Made by a program: the position numbers and the translations under genes. From positions 1,488,001 to 1,552,000 of the forward strand of contig NZ_QUOV01000001.1 in assembly GCF_003390395.1 (NCBI RefSeq): a DNA stretch of 64,000 bases, read 5' to 3'. The stretch is from Thalassotalea euphylliae (lineage in GTDB: Bacteria; Pseudomonadota; Gammaproteobacteria; Enterobacterales; Alteromonadaceae). The notes beneath the pieces were generated by a model, which saw nothing but the letters and a program-made list of their open reading frames with translations, was not told the DNA's origin and made no database searches. Below are positions 11,403 to 19,719 of this stretch, in pieces; position 1 is the stretch's first letter, and each line of letters begins with the position of its first letter.

Positions 11403-12572
11403 ATGCAACAGTACGATGTACTTATTGTTGGTGGCGGTATGATTGGTGCTGCTACTGCCTTATCTCTTGCTGAGCTTGGCCTCAAGGTCGTAGTGTTTGA
11501 GCAACATCAGCCACAAGAATTTTCACATGAACAAGCTTTCGATTTGCGCGTTTCGGCGATATCGGTAGCCTCTGAAAACTTACTCAAAGATCTAGGCGCA
11601 TGGCAACAAATACTGCATTGGCGTGCTTGCCCTTATCGTCGGTTGGGGGTTTGGGAGTCAGAGCTTGCTTATGCAGAGTTCAATGCCGACGCGATTAATC
11701 AACCGCATCTTGGTCATATCGTAGAGAATCGATTAATTCAACTCTCACTATGGCAGCAAGTGGAGCAACATCAGGGGATTAAGCTAGTTTTGGGGCAACC
11801 AATAACTAATATTAATCAGCAAGTCGATAGTGTTTTGGTAGAAACTACGCAGGAGAATTTTATCGCGCGGTTAGTGGTAGCTGCCGATGGCGCTAATTCG
11901 TTTGTTAGAAAACAAGCAAAAATTGGCTGTACTGGTTGGAATTACCAGCAATCAGCAATGTTGATAAATGTGAAAACTGAGCTGTCTCAACAAGATATCA
12001 CCTGGCAACGGTTTACGCCATCTGGACCATTAGCCATGCTGCCAATGCCAGGGCACAATGCCTCTTTAGTATGGTATGAGGATAGAGACCGCATAAAACA
12101 ATTAGCACAGCTTAATAATGAAGAACTAACCGCGCAAATTTCACAATACTTCCCAGAGAAGCTCGGTAAAGTTGAAGTTGTTGATAAAGGCTACTTTCCA
12201 TTAACCAGACAACATGCAAATAAATATGTGCAAGGTAATATTGTATTACTAGGAGATGCCGCCCATACAATTAACCCATTAGCGGGGCAGGGCGTGAATC
12301 TTGGTTTTAAAGATGTGCTCGCGCTTCGTAACGCGATTGCAGATGCTATTGCAAATGGCACTAGCTGGCATGCTTCAAGTGTATTGAATCGTTATGAAAA
12401 AATGCGCAGAAGAGACAATTTATTAATGATGTCGGCAATGGACGGCCTATACGCCACTTTCTCTAATGACTCATCAGTTTTAAAGGCGGTTCGCAATATC
12501 GGCTTATTTGCGGCGCAGCGTGTTACGCCTGCGATTAAAAACAAAGTATTAGCGTATGCTTGTGGGCTTTAA
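11403..12572 (+). CDS. ubiF: FAD-dependent ubiquinone hydroxylase (UbiF/UbiH family)
   Basis: 389 residues. Flavoprotein mono-oxygenase of ubiquinone biosynthesis. The FAD site is intact: GGGMIG (10-15) with ELGLKVVVFEQ, the middle motif VVAADGANSFVRK, and LLGDAAHTINPLAGQGVNL in the C-terminal half. Sequence alone separates UbiF, UbiH and UbiI poorly; the name UbiF rests on gene order, since E. coli ubiF also lies between miaB and a Gln/Met/Leu tRNA cluster, exactly as here. UbiF hydroxylates the C6 position of the quinone ring in the later steps of the pathway. Confidence 0.88.
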   Translation: MQQYDVLIVGGGMIGAATALSLAELGLKVVVFEQHQPQEFSHEQAFDLRVSAISVASENLLKDLGAWQQILHWRACPYRRLGVWESELAYAEFNADAINQPHLGHIVENRLIQLSLWQQVEQHQGIKLVLGQPITNINQQVDSVLVETTQENFIARLVVAADGANSFVRKQAKIGCTGWNYQQSAMLINVKTELSQQDITWQRFTPSGPLAMLPMPGHNASLVWYEDRDRIKQLAQLNNEELTAQISQYFPEKLGKVEVVDKGYFPLTRQHANKYVQGNIVLLGDAAHTINPLAGQGVNLGFKDVLALRNAIADAIANGTSWHASSVLNRYEKMRRRDNLLMMSAMDGLYATFSNDSSVLKAVRNIGLFAAQRVTPAIKNKVLAYACGL

Positions 12573-12594
12573 CCTAAAGCCCTTTAATTTACTT

Positions 12595-12872
12595 ATACCA
12601 AGTTGAATAATTATTTGATCACTCAGCGAGAATTTAAAGGCTTATAGACAAGGCTTGGCGTGCAGAGATTGGTTATTCCCCTTTTTTTGAACGAAAAGTA
12701 AACGCCATAACGCAGTATATGAGCCTTTAAAACTCGCCCTTGGGAATGCATAAGCAGCATGATAACTGCACAAAATTCACTTGATGTAGAACGACTATAT
12801 CGTCATAAATTTCGTTTGTTCTAATACTGCTTATGTCATTCTGAGAGACTAAATAATTAATCAAATTGGTAT
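12595..12872. mobile_element. MITE-like element with ~32-bp terminal inverted repeats
   Basis: About 278 bp with no coding frame. The left end (ATACCAAGTTGAATAATTAT..., to CTCAG) and the right end read inward (ATACCAATTTGATTAATTAT..., to CTCAG) match at about 27 of 32 positions. TACTT occurs directly outside both ends, a candidate 5-bp target duplication. Inside, GAG..TTTAAAGGCT (about 12629-12644) pairs with AGCCTTTAAA..CTC (about 12721-12735), and CATAAGCAG (12749-12757) pairs with CTGCTTATG (12827-12835), so the element can fold into a branched structure. These are features of a non-autonomous element; no transposase is in the window. Confidence 0.7.
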
Positions 12873-13231
12873 TACTTCTATCTTTCATTAGGCGCTTTGT
12901 CGTTAAAACGTCTTTAATAAAAAGTATTTAACGGCATTTCTTCTCTCGCCATCCAAACAAACTGCCTATAGTCATATCAAATTCTCCATTCTGACTAAGA
13001 AGCGTTGATAAAGCATTATTCTTAAATAGGGAATCTGAGGCTTAATCGCGTAAACTGCGATTCTTTTTCGTAAAACTCAATGAGATCACAGTTACAAGAA
13101 GCAATTTGTTTGTAAATATCAAAGCAGATAGTTCAAAAATAATTGAACAAAGCTATAAGGTTAAACTTTAGCAATTATTTAACCGAGTAATTTTTTTTGA
13201 ATTTAAGTACTGGAAAGCATGTAGAGAAAGT
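12873..13231. other. intergenic between MITE-like element and tRNA cluster
   Basis: About 360 bp, A+T-rich, with no plausible gene. It must contain the 3' end of the tRNA transcript. A weak hairpin (GGTTAAA at 13159 with TTTAACC at 13178) is present but lacks a proper T-run in the tRNA direction, so I do not call a terminator. Confidence 0.5.
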
Positions 13232-13306
13232 TGGCTGGGGTATCAGGATTTGAACCTGAGAATGACGGGATCAAAACCCGCTGCCTTACCGCTTGGCTAT
13301 ACCCCA
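13232..13306 (-). tRNA. tRNA-Gln(TTG), copy 1
   Basis: 75 nt including encoded CCA. Cloverleaf read directly: acceptor TGGGGTA/TACCCCA, anticodon stem GCGGG/CCCGT with loop TTTTGAT, anticodon TTG. Promoter-distal tRNA of an eight-gene cluster transcribed on the minus strand. Identical to the two other Gln copies. Confidence 0.97.
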
Positions 13307-13355
13307 ATCATATTGAGATGATTTGTAATATCTGAGTGATATTACTAGTTTTCAA

Positions 13356-13440
<85 letters not shown>

Positions 13441-13504
13441 ATTGAAAAGTTGTCGTTATTATAGAGCCGCCGCTCTTGTGCTACATTCAGCACTCATTTG
13501 TAAA

Positions 13505-13581
13505 TGGTGGCTACACCGAGATTTGAACTTGGGACCCCATCATTATGAGTGATGTGCTCTAACCAGCTGAGCTATGTAGCC
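13505..13581 (-). tRNA. tRNA-Met(CAT), elongator, copy 1
   Basis: 77 nt including encoded CCA. Acceptor GGCTACA/TGTAGCC, anticodon stem CATCA/TGATG with loop CTCATAA. The sequence matches the elongator type (E. coli metT/metU) and not initiator or Ile2. Flanked by TTGTAAA and TTTACAA, which are complementary. Confidence 0.96.
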
Positions 13582-13635
13582 ATTTACAACTTTCACTTCT
13601 TTAATATATAAAGATAATTGAAAGGTTCTACTAAA

Positions 13636-13720
<85 letters not shown>

Positions 13721-13767
13721 ATTTAGTAATTTGCATTGTTAAAGAGCTTGCTACTCTATCTTAAGAT

Positions 13768-13842
13768 TGGCTGGGGTATCAGGATTTGAACCTGAGAATG
13801 ACGGGATCAAAACCCGCTGCCTTACCGCTTGGCTATACCCCA
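13768..13842 (-). tRNA. tRNA-Gln(TTG), copy 2
   Basis: 75 nt including encoded CCA, identical to copy 1. Flanks CTTAAGAT (13760-13767) and ATCTTAAG (13843-13850) are perfectly complementary over 8 bp and directly abut the gene. Confidence 0.97.
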
Positions 13843-13903
13843 ATCTTAAGGGCAAAACATCGATGATTTATACTCACCACAACTTTAGCCTAGGCTATGA
13901 AAG

Positions 13904-13978
13904 TGGCTGGGGTATCAGGATTTGAACCTGAGAATGACGGGATCAAAACCCGCTGCCTTACCGCTTGGCTATACCCCA
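13904..13978 (-). tRNA. tRNA-Gln(TTG), copy 3
   Basis: 75 nt including encoded CCA, identical to copies 1 and 2. Complementary flanks are also present (TATGAAA 13896-13902, TTTCATA 13985-13991) but set back by a few bases from the gene. Confidence 0.97.
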
Positions 13979-13991
13979 ACGATGTTTCATA

Positions 13992-14020
13992 TTTTAATAA
14001 CAGACAGCCTGTTATTAAAA
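13992..14020. repeat. 12-bp perfect inverted repeat in tRNA spacer
   Basis: TTTTAATAACAG (13992-14003) and CTGTTATTAAAA (14009-14020) with a 5-nt loop, in the spacer between tRNA-Leu copy 3 and tRNA-Gln copy 3. It has no T-run suited to termination in the direction of tRNA transcription and could be an RNA-processing hairpin. Confidence 0.7.
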
Positions 14021-14105
<85 letters not shown>

Positions 14106-14113
14106 ATTGTAAA

Positions 14114-14190
14114 TGGTGGCTACACCGAGATTTGAACTTGGGACCCCATCATTATGAGTGATGTGCTCTAACCAGCTGAGCTATGTAGCC
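14114..14190 (-). tRNA. tRNA-Met(CAT), elongator, copy 2
   Basis: 77 nt including encoded CCA, identical to copy 1. First tRNA of the transcript, just downstream of the promoter. Only 8 bp separate it from tRNA-Leu copy 3. Flanks TTGTAAA (14107-14113) and TTTACAA (14192-14198) are complementary. Confidence 0.96.
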
Positions 14191-14223
14191 ATTTACAATC
14201 TTGCCTCTCAGCAAGTGGCGCGT

Positions 14224-14252
14224 ATTATGCAAATCTGATTGCAGCGCGTCAA
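14224..14252 (-). promoter_or_regulatory. sigma70-type promoter of the tRNA operon
   Basis: On the minus strand TTGACG (14247-14252), a 17-bp spacer and CATAAT (14224-14229), followed by a G+C-rich discriminator (ACGCGCC). This is the layout expected of a strong, stringently controlled stable-RNA promoter; it ends about 30 bp before the first tRNA-Met. Confidence 0.75.
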
Positions 14253-14660
14253 CCGTTTTTTTGCAAAAATATGACTACTTAGGTTTGTTTGGACAAATTA
14301 CCAACAAGGCGTTTAATTACTACGCGAGAAGCATGTTTTTACGACCAATTTAACGCGTTATTTGTTTTTATATTTTAGAAGTATCACTACACAGTTAAAA
14401 GAGATGAGTTAAGAAGTTTGAGTTAAAGCACCGGTATATTTAACGAAGTAATGGTAAAACTAGTATTAGAAGAGCAATCGCTGCATTAGCCACTTTTAGC
14501 TATCAATAATCTATGTCTGCTCGCAGCTTGTTCTTAGCCAGTGATTTGTATTCATATACGCGGATGTAAATAAGCAGTTATATAAACAGGTATAAGCAGG
14601 TGCTTTTTTAAAGCTTTAAGGTTATGGCAAATAGAGAGTGAGTTGATCAAATACTGAAAA
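14253..14660. other. intergenic, no gene seen
   Basis: About 400 bp between the tRNA promoter and the ychF terminator. A+T-rich with no convincing frame or RNA gene. Confidence 0.5.
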
Positions 14661-14687
14661 GAAAAAAGGAGCCATTAGGCTCCTTCT
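14661..14687 (-). terminator. rho-independent terminator after ychF
   Basis: AAGGAGCC (14666-14673) and GGCTCCTT (14678-14685) form an 8-bp stem with a 4-nt loop; on the minus strand the stem runs into a T6 tract. It lies 61 bp beyond the ychF stop codon. Confidence 0.85.
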
Positions 14688-14747
14688 TCAATTATTAAGA
14701 TAAACGCAAGATTAAGCGTTTAATTCAAGGTTTAGTTCAACGTTAAC

Positions 14748-15839
14748 TTAAACGTTAAATCTAAAGTGAACTACATCACCGTCTTTTACTAGGTAATCCT
14801 TACCTTCTAAGCGCCATTTACCTGCTTCTTTCGCGCCAGATTCACCATTGTTTTCGATAAAGTCATCAAAACCAACAACTTCAGCACGGATAAAACCCTT
14901 CTCAAAGTCAGTGTGAATCACACCAGCTGCTTGCGGTGCCGTTGCGTTTTGCTTCACTGTCCAAGCGCGCACTTCTTTTACGCCAGCGGTGAAGTAAGTT
15001 TGTAAGCTTAATAAACCGTAACCAGAGTTAATTACGCGATTTAAGCCAGGCTCAGTTAACCCCATTTCTTCCATAAAGATCTCGCGATCTTCTTCGTCCA
15101 TTTCTGAAAGCTCACCTTCAATTTCCGCACATACAGGTACTACAACGGCACCTTCTTTGGCAGCAATTTCGCGAACTTCATCAAGGTATGGGTTATTTTC
15201 AAAACCATCGTCATTAACGTTGGCAATGTACATGGTTGGCTTAACGGTTAAGAAGTTAAGGTATTTAACTGCGGCTAACTCTTCTTTTGTTAGCTCTAGT
15301 GAGCGGATCATTTCGCCTTCTTCTACGTGCGCTAAGATTTTCTCTAACACAGGTACTTCGAATTTAGCGTCTTTGTCGCCACCTTTAGCTTTTTTCGCTT
15401 GTTTTTGTAGGGCGCGCTCAGCGGTATCCATATCAGCAAGGGCTAATTCCGTGTTGATCACGTCAATATCGCTGCTTGGGCTAACTTTACCCGCAACGTG
15501 AACAATGTTTTCGTTTTCAAAACAACGTACCACATGGCCAATCGCATCTGTTTCACGAATGTTGGCTAAGAACTTGTTACCTAAACCTTCACCTTTTGAA
15601 GCACCAGCAACAAGACCCGCAATATCAACAAATTCCATAGTGGTTGCGATAACGCGCTCAGGGCTAACAATCTTGGCAATTTGATCTAAGCGAGGATCTG
15701 GTACAGGTACCACACCTGTATTAGGTTCGATGGTACAGAACGGGAAGTTAGCCGCTTCAATACCCGCTTTTGTTAATGCGTTGAACAAAGTAGATTTACC
15801 TACGTTTGGTAAACCAACAATACCACATTTAAAACCCAT
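14748..15839 (-). CDS. ychF: redox-regulated ribosome-associated P-loop NTPase YchF
   Basis: 363 residues, the same as E. coli YchF. Obg-family P-loop NTPase (OLA1 group) that prefers ATP over GTP and binds ribosomes. P-loop GLPNVGKS (9-16), a switch/G3 region [18 protein letters not shown], a coiled-coil insertion in the middle (about 130-200) and a C-terminal TGS domain (about 280-363). Downstream of pth (80 bp gap) on the same strand; rplY-pth-ychF is a common gammaproteobacterial order. Confidence 0.97.
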   Translation of the reverse strand: MGFKCGIVGLPNVGKSTLFNALTKAGIEAANFPFCTIEPNTGVVPVPDPRLDQIAKIVSPERVIATTMEFVDIAGLVAGASKGEGLGNKFLANIRETDAIGHVVRCFENENIVHVAGKVSPSSDIDVINTELALADMDTAERALQKQAKKAKGGDKDAKFEVPVLEKILAHVEEGEMIRSLELTKEELAAVKYLNFLTVKPTMYIANVNDDGFENNPYLDEVREIAAKEGAVVVPVCAEIEGELSEMDEEDREIFMEEMGLTEPGLNRVINSGYGLLSLQTYFTAGVKEVRAWTVKQNATAPQAAGVIHTDFEKGFIRAEVVGFDDFIENNGESGAKEAGKWRLEGKDYLVKDGDVVHFRFNV

Positions 15840-15919
15840 GATTTTTTCCTATCTCGTTATCGCCGATGTGCGGCAAATTAATTTTTGTCAGTGCTTTTGG
15901 CTAACATTAGAAAGCTGAG

Positions 15920-16504
15920 CTAGGCAGCCTTAAAGCTGTGTAAACGATTTTGTGCTTTCTTTAAATCGTCTTTTAGCCAAATTTCAAAGCAGCGGCTGGC
16001 TTCATCAACCGCTTGATCAATTAACGTTTGCTCGGCAGCAGGTGCTTTGCCAAGTACGTGTCCGGTTACGCGATCTTTATGGCCAGGGTGACCAATGCCA
16101 ATGCGCAAACGGTAGAAATCTTTATTATTTGCCATTCTGGCGATAATGTCTCGTAAGCCATTATGACCACCATGGCCACCACCCATTTTTATTTTACAAA
16201 CTCCCGGTGACATGTCCATTTCATCGTGTGCTACCAGCATTTCGCTAACGGGAATTTTGAAAAAATTCGCCAACGGTGCTACGGCTTGACCACTGCGATT
16301 CATAAAAGTGGTTGGAATAAGTAAATGAACAAGTTGACCCGCAATTTGCCCTTTGCCATACAGGCCAGCATATTTCTTTTCGGGTTTTAGGGAGATGTTA
16401 TGGATGCGAGCAAGTTCTTCAACGAACCAGACGCCAGCGTTATGGCGAGTTTTTGTGTATTCGGGGCCGGGATTACCCAGCCCCACAACTAATTGAATAG
16501 TCAT
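15920..16504 (-). CDS. pth: peptidyl-tRNA hydrolase
   Basis: 194 residues. Hydrolyses the ester bond of peptidyl-tRNA released from stalled ribosomes. Family signatures are complete: GLGNPGPEY with N11, catalytic H21 in TRHNAG, N69 in FMNRSG, D94 in HDEMD and N115 in GGHNGL. It lies 15 bp downstream of rplY and 80 bp upstream of ychF, which suggests one transcript. Confidence 0.98.
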   Translation of the reverse strand: MTIQLVVGLGNPGPEYTKTRHNAGVWFVEELARIHNISLKPEKKYAGLYGKGQIAGQLVHLLIPTTFMNRSGQAVAPLANFFKIPVSEMLVAHDEMDMSPGVCKIKMGGGHGGHNGLRDIIARMANNKDFYRLRIGIGHPGHKDRVTGHVLGKAPAAEQTLIDQAVDEASRCFEIWLKDDLKKAQNRLHSFKAA

Positions 16505-16519
16505 AAACGAACGTTATGA

Positions 16520-17134
16520 TTACTCTTCAGTTGCTTCTTCTTCAGCAGCTTCGTCGTTACCGCCTTTAGGAGCGTTTAATGTAACAACAGCTTGGTCGTG
16601 GCTTTCACCTTTAGCTAATTCATCAGAAGTAACGCCTTCTGGGAATTTAACGTCAGATAGGTGAAGCGTTTGACCAACTTCTAAGTCTGCACAATCAACT
16701 TCGATGAACTCTGGCAAGTTACCTGGTAAACAAGTAATTGCGATTTCAGCGATGTGGTGAGCAACAGAACCACCTTTCTTCGCAGCAGCTTCTTCGTTGA
16801 TGAAGTGAACTGGTACGTTAGTGTGTACAGCGTGAGTAGCATCAATACGCATGAAATCCATGTGCATTACTAGCGGCTTGTACGGGTGACGTTGCATGTC
16901 TTTTAATAAACACTCAACTTTTTCACCGTCAACGTTTAACGTTAATACGTGAGAGTAGAATGCTTCTTCTTCTTGCGCACGGAATACTTTGTTGTGAGCA
17001 AGTGTTAAAGATACAGGCTCTTTGCCTTCACCGTAAAGGATAGCTGGAACTTTGTTCGCGTGACGTAGGCGGCGGCTCGCACCTTTCCCTAGGTCAGTAC
17101 GTACTTCAGCATCCAAAGTAAATAAATCAGTCAT
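16520..17134 (-). CDS. rplY: 50S ribosomal protein L25 (general stress protein Ctc type)
   Basis: 204 residues: the long Ctc/TL5 form, with an N-terminal L25 domain that binds 5S rRNA (about 1-95; typical [19 protein letters not shown] near 16-34) and a C-terminal beta domain (about 100-185) that E. coli L25 (94 aa) lacks. The tail is acidic (Glu/Ala-rich). First gene of rplY-pth-ychF, behind a promoter with a G+C-rich discriminator at 17268-17297. Confidence 0.97.
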   Translation of the reverse strand: MTDLFTLDAEVRTDLGKGASRRLRHANKVPAILYGEGKEPVSLTLAHNKVFRAQEEEAFYSHVLTLNVDGEKVECLLKDMQRHPYKPLVMHMDFMRIDATHAVHTNVPVHFINEEAAAKKGGSVAHHIAEIAITCLPGNLPEFIEVDCADLEVGQTLHLSDVKFPEGVTSDELAKGESHDQAVVTLNAPKGGNDEAAEEEATEE

Positions 17135-17267
17135 GATAAATACTCTATTAATAAGTCAAAAATTGTTGCTCTTTGCGACCAAGAACAACCTGAACACCTG
17201 ATATGTTGACCAGCATAAACTCACTAATAAGTAAGCTTAAATCTTAGCCACCATAAAAAGGCGCGGC

Positions 17268-17297
17268 ATCATAGCATTTTCATTCGTTAAAAGCCAA
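17268..17297 (-). promoter_or_regulatory. candidate promoter of rplY-pth-ychF
   Basis: On the minus strand TTGGCT (17292-17297), an 18-bp spacer and TATGAT (17268-17273), followed by GCCGCGCC. This leaves a 5' leader of roughly 125 nt before rplY. The G+C-rich discriminator is typical of growth-rate-controlled translation genes. Confidence 0.6.
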
Positions 17298-17359
17298 GGG
17301 ATAATTATCGCGGGGGCAGCTTGTTTGCTTAAAGCTGAACCAAGGTGGGAATGCTAAAA

Positions 17360-17479
17360 CTAAATATACAAATGCACCAGACAAGACCCATTTTGCACAC
17401 CTTGGTAAAAGGCTTCACCAAGTAATGCTTGTGCTGAGCCGATAGGAACTGTGCTATCAACAATGTTCACATCAAATAT
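17360..17479 (-). pseudogene. fragment of a spermidine synthase (speE-like) gene
   Basis: A ~40-codon minus-strand frame reads IFDVNIVDSTVPIGSAQALL followed by GEAFYQGVQN before diverging and stopping. It matches the catalytic region of the intact speE at 19720-20595 (FDVIIVDSTDPIGPAQPLFG, then EAFYQDVFN); over 67 aligned bases I count about 52 identities. The catalytic Asp of DSTDP is Val here. There is no start, no N-terminal domain and no C-terminal part, so this is a decayed remnant of a second speE-like gene, sitting just upstream of padR. Confidence 0.75.
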
Positions 17480-17487
17480 TTTCTAAA

Positions 17488-17514
17488 GTATTTACTGCTT
17501 TGTAGTAAAAATAC
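17488..17514. promoter_or_regulatory. imperfect palindrome upstream of padR
   Basis: GTATTTACT (17488-17496) faces AGTAAAAATAC (17504-17514). With the perfect palindrome at 17538-17550, which shares the TAGTAAA half-site, it could be a PadR operator pair controlling the padR operon. Inference from position and symmetry only. Confidence 0.4.
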
Positions 17515-17537
17515 CTTGCATTCTTTGGTTAGTTAAA

Positions 17538-17550
17538 ACTACATTGTAGT
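17538..17550. promoter_or_regulatory. perfect palindrome, candidate PadR operator
   Basis: ACTACA-T-TGTAGT, 24 bp upstream of the padR start. PadR-type regulators usually bind short palindromes in their own promoter; the position fits autoregulation. Confidence 0.5.
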
Positions 17551-17574
17551 AAATATTTGGATAGAGTGATTAGT

Positions 17575-17922
17575 ATGGCAAATGGTGAAAAGTTTTTAGG
17601 TGAGTTTGAACAAATGGCAATGCTGGCATTGATCCATTTAGGTAGTGAGGCTTACGGGGCTGCAATTCGTCAGTTGCTGGCAGAGCAGGTTGACCGTAGC
17701 GTGGCAATAGGCGCTTTGTATTCAACATTAGATCGGCTAGAGCGTAAGGGCATGGTGGCATCACGCTTAGGTGAAGCAACGGCCCAGCGAGGGGGTCGAC
17801 CAAAACGCTACTTTACAGTAACGGCGCAAGGTAACAGTGCATTACTACGTGCCCGTAAAGCAATGGATACTCTGTGGCAAGGAGTTTCTATTGGTCAAGT
17901 TGACTTACTGGGAGCGCAATAA
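17575..17922 (+). CDS. PadR family transcriptional regulator
   Basis: 115 residues from the ATG at 17575; a TTG 18 bp upstream is in frame but the family alignment begins near GEFEQMAMLALIHLG. Winged-helix PadR domain: YGAAIRQLL recognition region, VAIGALYSTLDRLERKGMV helix and the wing ending RGGRPKRYFTVTAQG. The sequence is of the subtype that usually precedes permeases carrying a 'permease prefix' domain. Its stop codon TAA overlaps the ATG of the next gene by 1 bp, so the two are translationally coupled. Palindromes just upstream suggest self-regulation. Confidence 0.9.
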   Translation: MANGEKFLGEFEQMAMLALIHLGSEAYGAAIRQLLAEQVDRSVAIGALYSTLDRLERKGMVASRLGEATAQRGGRPKRYFTVTAQGNSALLRARKAMDTLWQGVSIGQVDLLGAQ

Positions 17923-18644
17923 TGGGGCAAGCTTCAAATAAAAACAGCAAAGTCACACCGCCTTTTTTGGCCAGTAAACTATTGTCACTGTTACTACCTG
18001 AGCGATACTCAGACAACGTGTTAGGAGATCTGGAAGAAGAGTTTTATCAGTTGGCTGAGCAAGATATGAAGCTTGCTAATCATTGGTATTGGCGACAATC
18101 CATGTCAACAAGCATGATTTATTTGCAGAAAAAGATGCGCTCGATAGAAGTACTTGGACGATTAAACTTCTACTTGCCGCTAGCAATGGTGTTAATTGCC
18201 ATTAGTTTGGTAAGCCTCTTGTCTATGCTGACAGATCCTGAATTTATATCACCTAGGTTTTGGGACGAGCTTTTACAGGGAAAAATACATACTGCCTTAT
18301 TAAGTGAAAATTTTTGGCATAACTTCTGGAGCTTTATCAGGATGGCTGAGCTGGATATGCTTATTCACTCAGAGTCATTAATCATTGCATCGGCCTGTCT
18401 CTTTATCCTTAGCTATCAGGCTAAAAAACCACAGGTATCGGCTGCTAAGCTTGCCATATGGGGCTATATGCTAGCCTTTACGCCCTATCTCTGGAGCATT
18501 ATTTACATAGGCCACAACAGTTTCGAGGCAAGGCAAGTTGGGCCAATTATCGCCACTGGGATCTTGAGCCTTTTCTATATGTTGCTTCCTGTCAGTTATC
18601 TGGTTCACCGCCAACTAAAACGCCAACAAGCAGAGCAGCATTGA
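17922..18644 (+). CDS. membrane protein with permease-prefix-domain-2-like N-terminus
   Basis: 240 residues. The N-terminal ~70 residues (PPFLASKLLSLLLPE, VLGDLEEEFYQ at 34-44, HWYWRQSM) resemble the 'permease prefix domain 2' normally fused to MacB-like ABC permeases encoded next to PadR regulators. Here no permease follows; instead there are about four hydrophobic helices (around 83-102, 155-165, 180-195, 212-228). It is coupled to padR by a 1-bp overlap. It may be a stand-alone descendant of such a system, and its function is unknown. Confidence 0.7.
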   Translation: MGQASNKNSKVTPPFLASKLLSLLLPERYSDNVLGDLEEEFYQLAEQDMKLANHWYWRQSMSTSMIYLQKKMRSIEVLGRLNFYLPLAMVLIAISLVSLLSMLTDPEFISPRFWDELLQGKIHTALLSENFWHNFWSFIRMAELDMLIHSESLIIASACLFILSYQAKKPQVSAAKLAIWGYMLAFTPYLWSIIYIGHNSFEARQVGPIIATGILSLFYMLLPVSYLVHRQLKRQQAEQH

Positions 18645-18714
18645 GCAAGAGTAAATGAACTAAAAGTTGTAACTACCCAACAATAAGCAATGCCAATGCT
18701 GGGTTGGGTTCATT

Positions 18715-19605
18715 ATGGATAATAAAAGCGATAGCAGTATGCACAATCAAGATCTTTTGCCGTTAAAAAAGGAAGTCGGTTTTTTTATTGCGCTAACATT
18801 TTTCTTTAGCGCTTTCTTTTACTATTTTATTGCCACTATTGAAGATGATGGTTGGTATGAGTTTGGCCTGATGTGGTGTCCTGGTGTTGCTGCTGTGATC
18901 ACCAGTTTGCTGTTTAACAAAAATTTAAAAGGCTTTGGCTGGGGCATTGGCAGTAGTTGGCTATTATTGGCAAGCTATTTTTACCCGCTGGCTGAGCTGT
19001 TCTTAGTTTACGGCATTGTCTGGTATTTTGGCTTTGGCGGTTTTGCTGGCTTTGATGCTAACTTTATGACGAAATTAGCTTTCTTACCGATGATCTTGAT
19101 GGCATTAGAAGGAACATATTATGCAGGTCGCTCTGCGTTAGGTGAGGAAATTGGCTGGCGGGGCTACCTTGTACCTAGGCTTTTGTCAGCATATAAGCCT
19201 AATACCGTATCCATTTTTGTCGGTCTTGTTTGGGCGGTTTGGCACTTTCCTATCATGATCACTGGTGATTACGGCAGTAATACACCCTTGCTTTATCAAT
19301 TAATATGCTTCACCTTGGCGTTTGTTGGGGTTAGCTTTATCTATACTTGGTTCCGAATTAAATCAGGCAGTTTGTGGACAGCGGCTTTACTGCATACTTC
19401 AGGTAACTTGTTTATCTTTCACGTTTTTGAAGATCTAACGATTAACACTGGTAATACCGCATATTATACGGGAGAGACAGGGGCGGTATTTGCGCTCTGG
19501 GGGCTAGTATTAATCTTTTTATTTATGAGGTTTGGTTGGGATTGGCCTACGACTTTCTATCGTTTCTTGCGCAGCAAATGGTGTAACAACAGCCAAATAA
19601 GTTAG
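18715..19605 (+). CDS. CPBP family intramembrane metalloprotease (CAAX/Abi type)
   Basis: 296 residues, with about eight membrane helices. CPBP/Rce1-like motifs are present: the Glu pair in EEIGWRGYLVPRL (E144, E145, with R149), HFPIMI (H177) and HTSGN with a final conserved His/Asn. Bacterial members act as intramembrane proteases or immunity-type proteins; the substrate is not evident. The gene starts 70 bp after the PadR-linked membrane gene on the same strand and may belong to that transcript. A strong inverted repeat follows it. Confidence 0.85.
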   Translation: MDNKSDSSMHNQDLLPLKKEVGFFIALTFFFSAFFYYFIATIEDDGWYEFGLMWCPGVAAVITSLLFNKNLKGFGWGIGSSWLLLASYFYPLAELFLVYGIVWYFGFGGFAGFDANFMTKLAFLPMILMALEGTYYAGRSALGEEIGWRGYLVPRLLSAYKPNTVSIFVGLVWAVWHFPIMITGDYGSNTPLLYQLICFTLAFVGVSFIYTWFRIKSGSLWTAALLHTSGNLFIFHVFEDLTINTGNTAYYTGETGAVFALWGLVLIFLFMRFGWDWPTTFYRFLRSKWCNNSQIS

Positions 19606-19625
19606 CTAGGTTCGGGATTTCAGGA

Positions 19626-19663
19626 AAATGTCAGGTTTATATGCCTAATTAAACCTGACATTT
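19626..19663 (+). terminator. 14-bp inverted repeat between convergent CPBP and speE genes
   Basis: AAATGTCAGGTTTA (19626-19639) pairs perfectly with TAAACCTGACATTT (19650-19663) across a 10-nt loop. A moderately T-rich stretch follows on the plus strand. It probably ends the CPBP transcript and may also act on the convergent speDE transcript. Confidence 0.6.
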
Positions 19664-19719
19664 GACGTTTAGATTTATTTTATAGCTTTTGACATAGCTT
19701 TTTGCACAGTTGATAGCAA

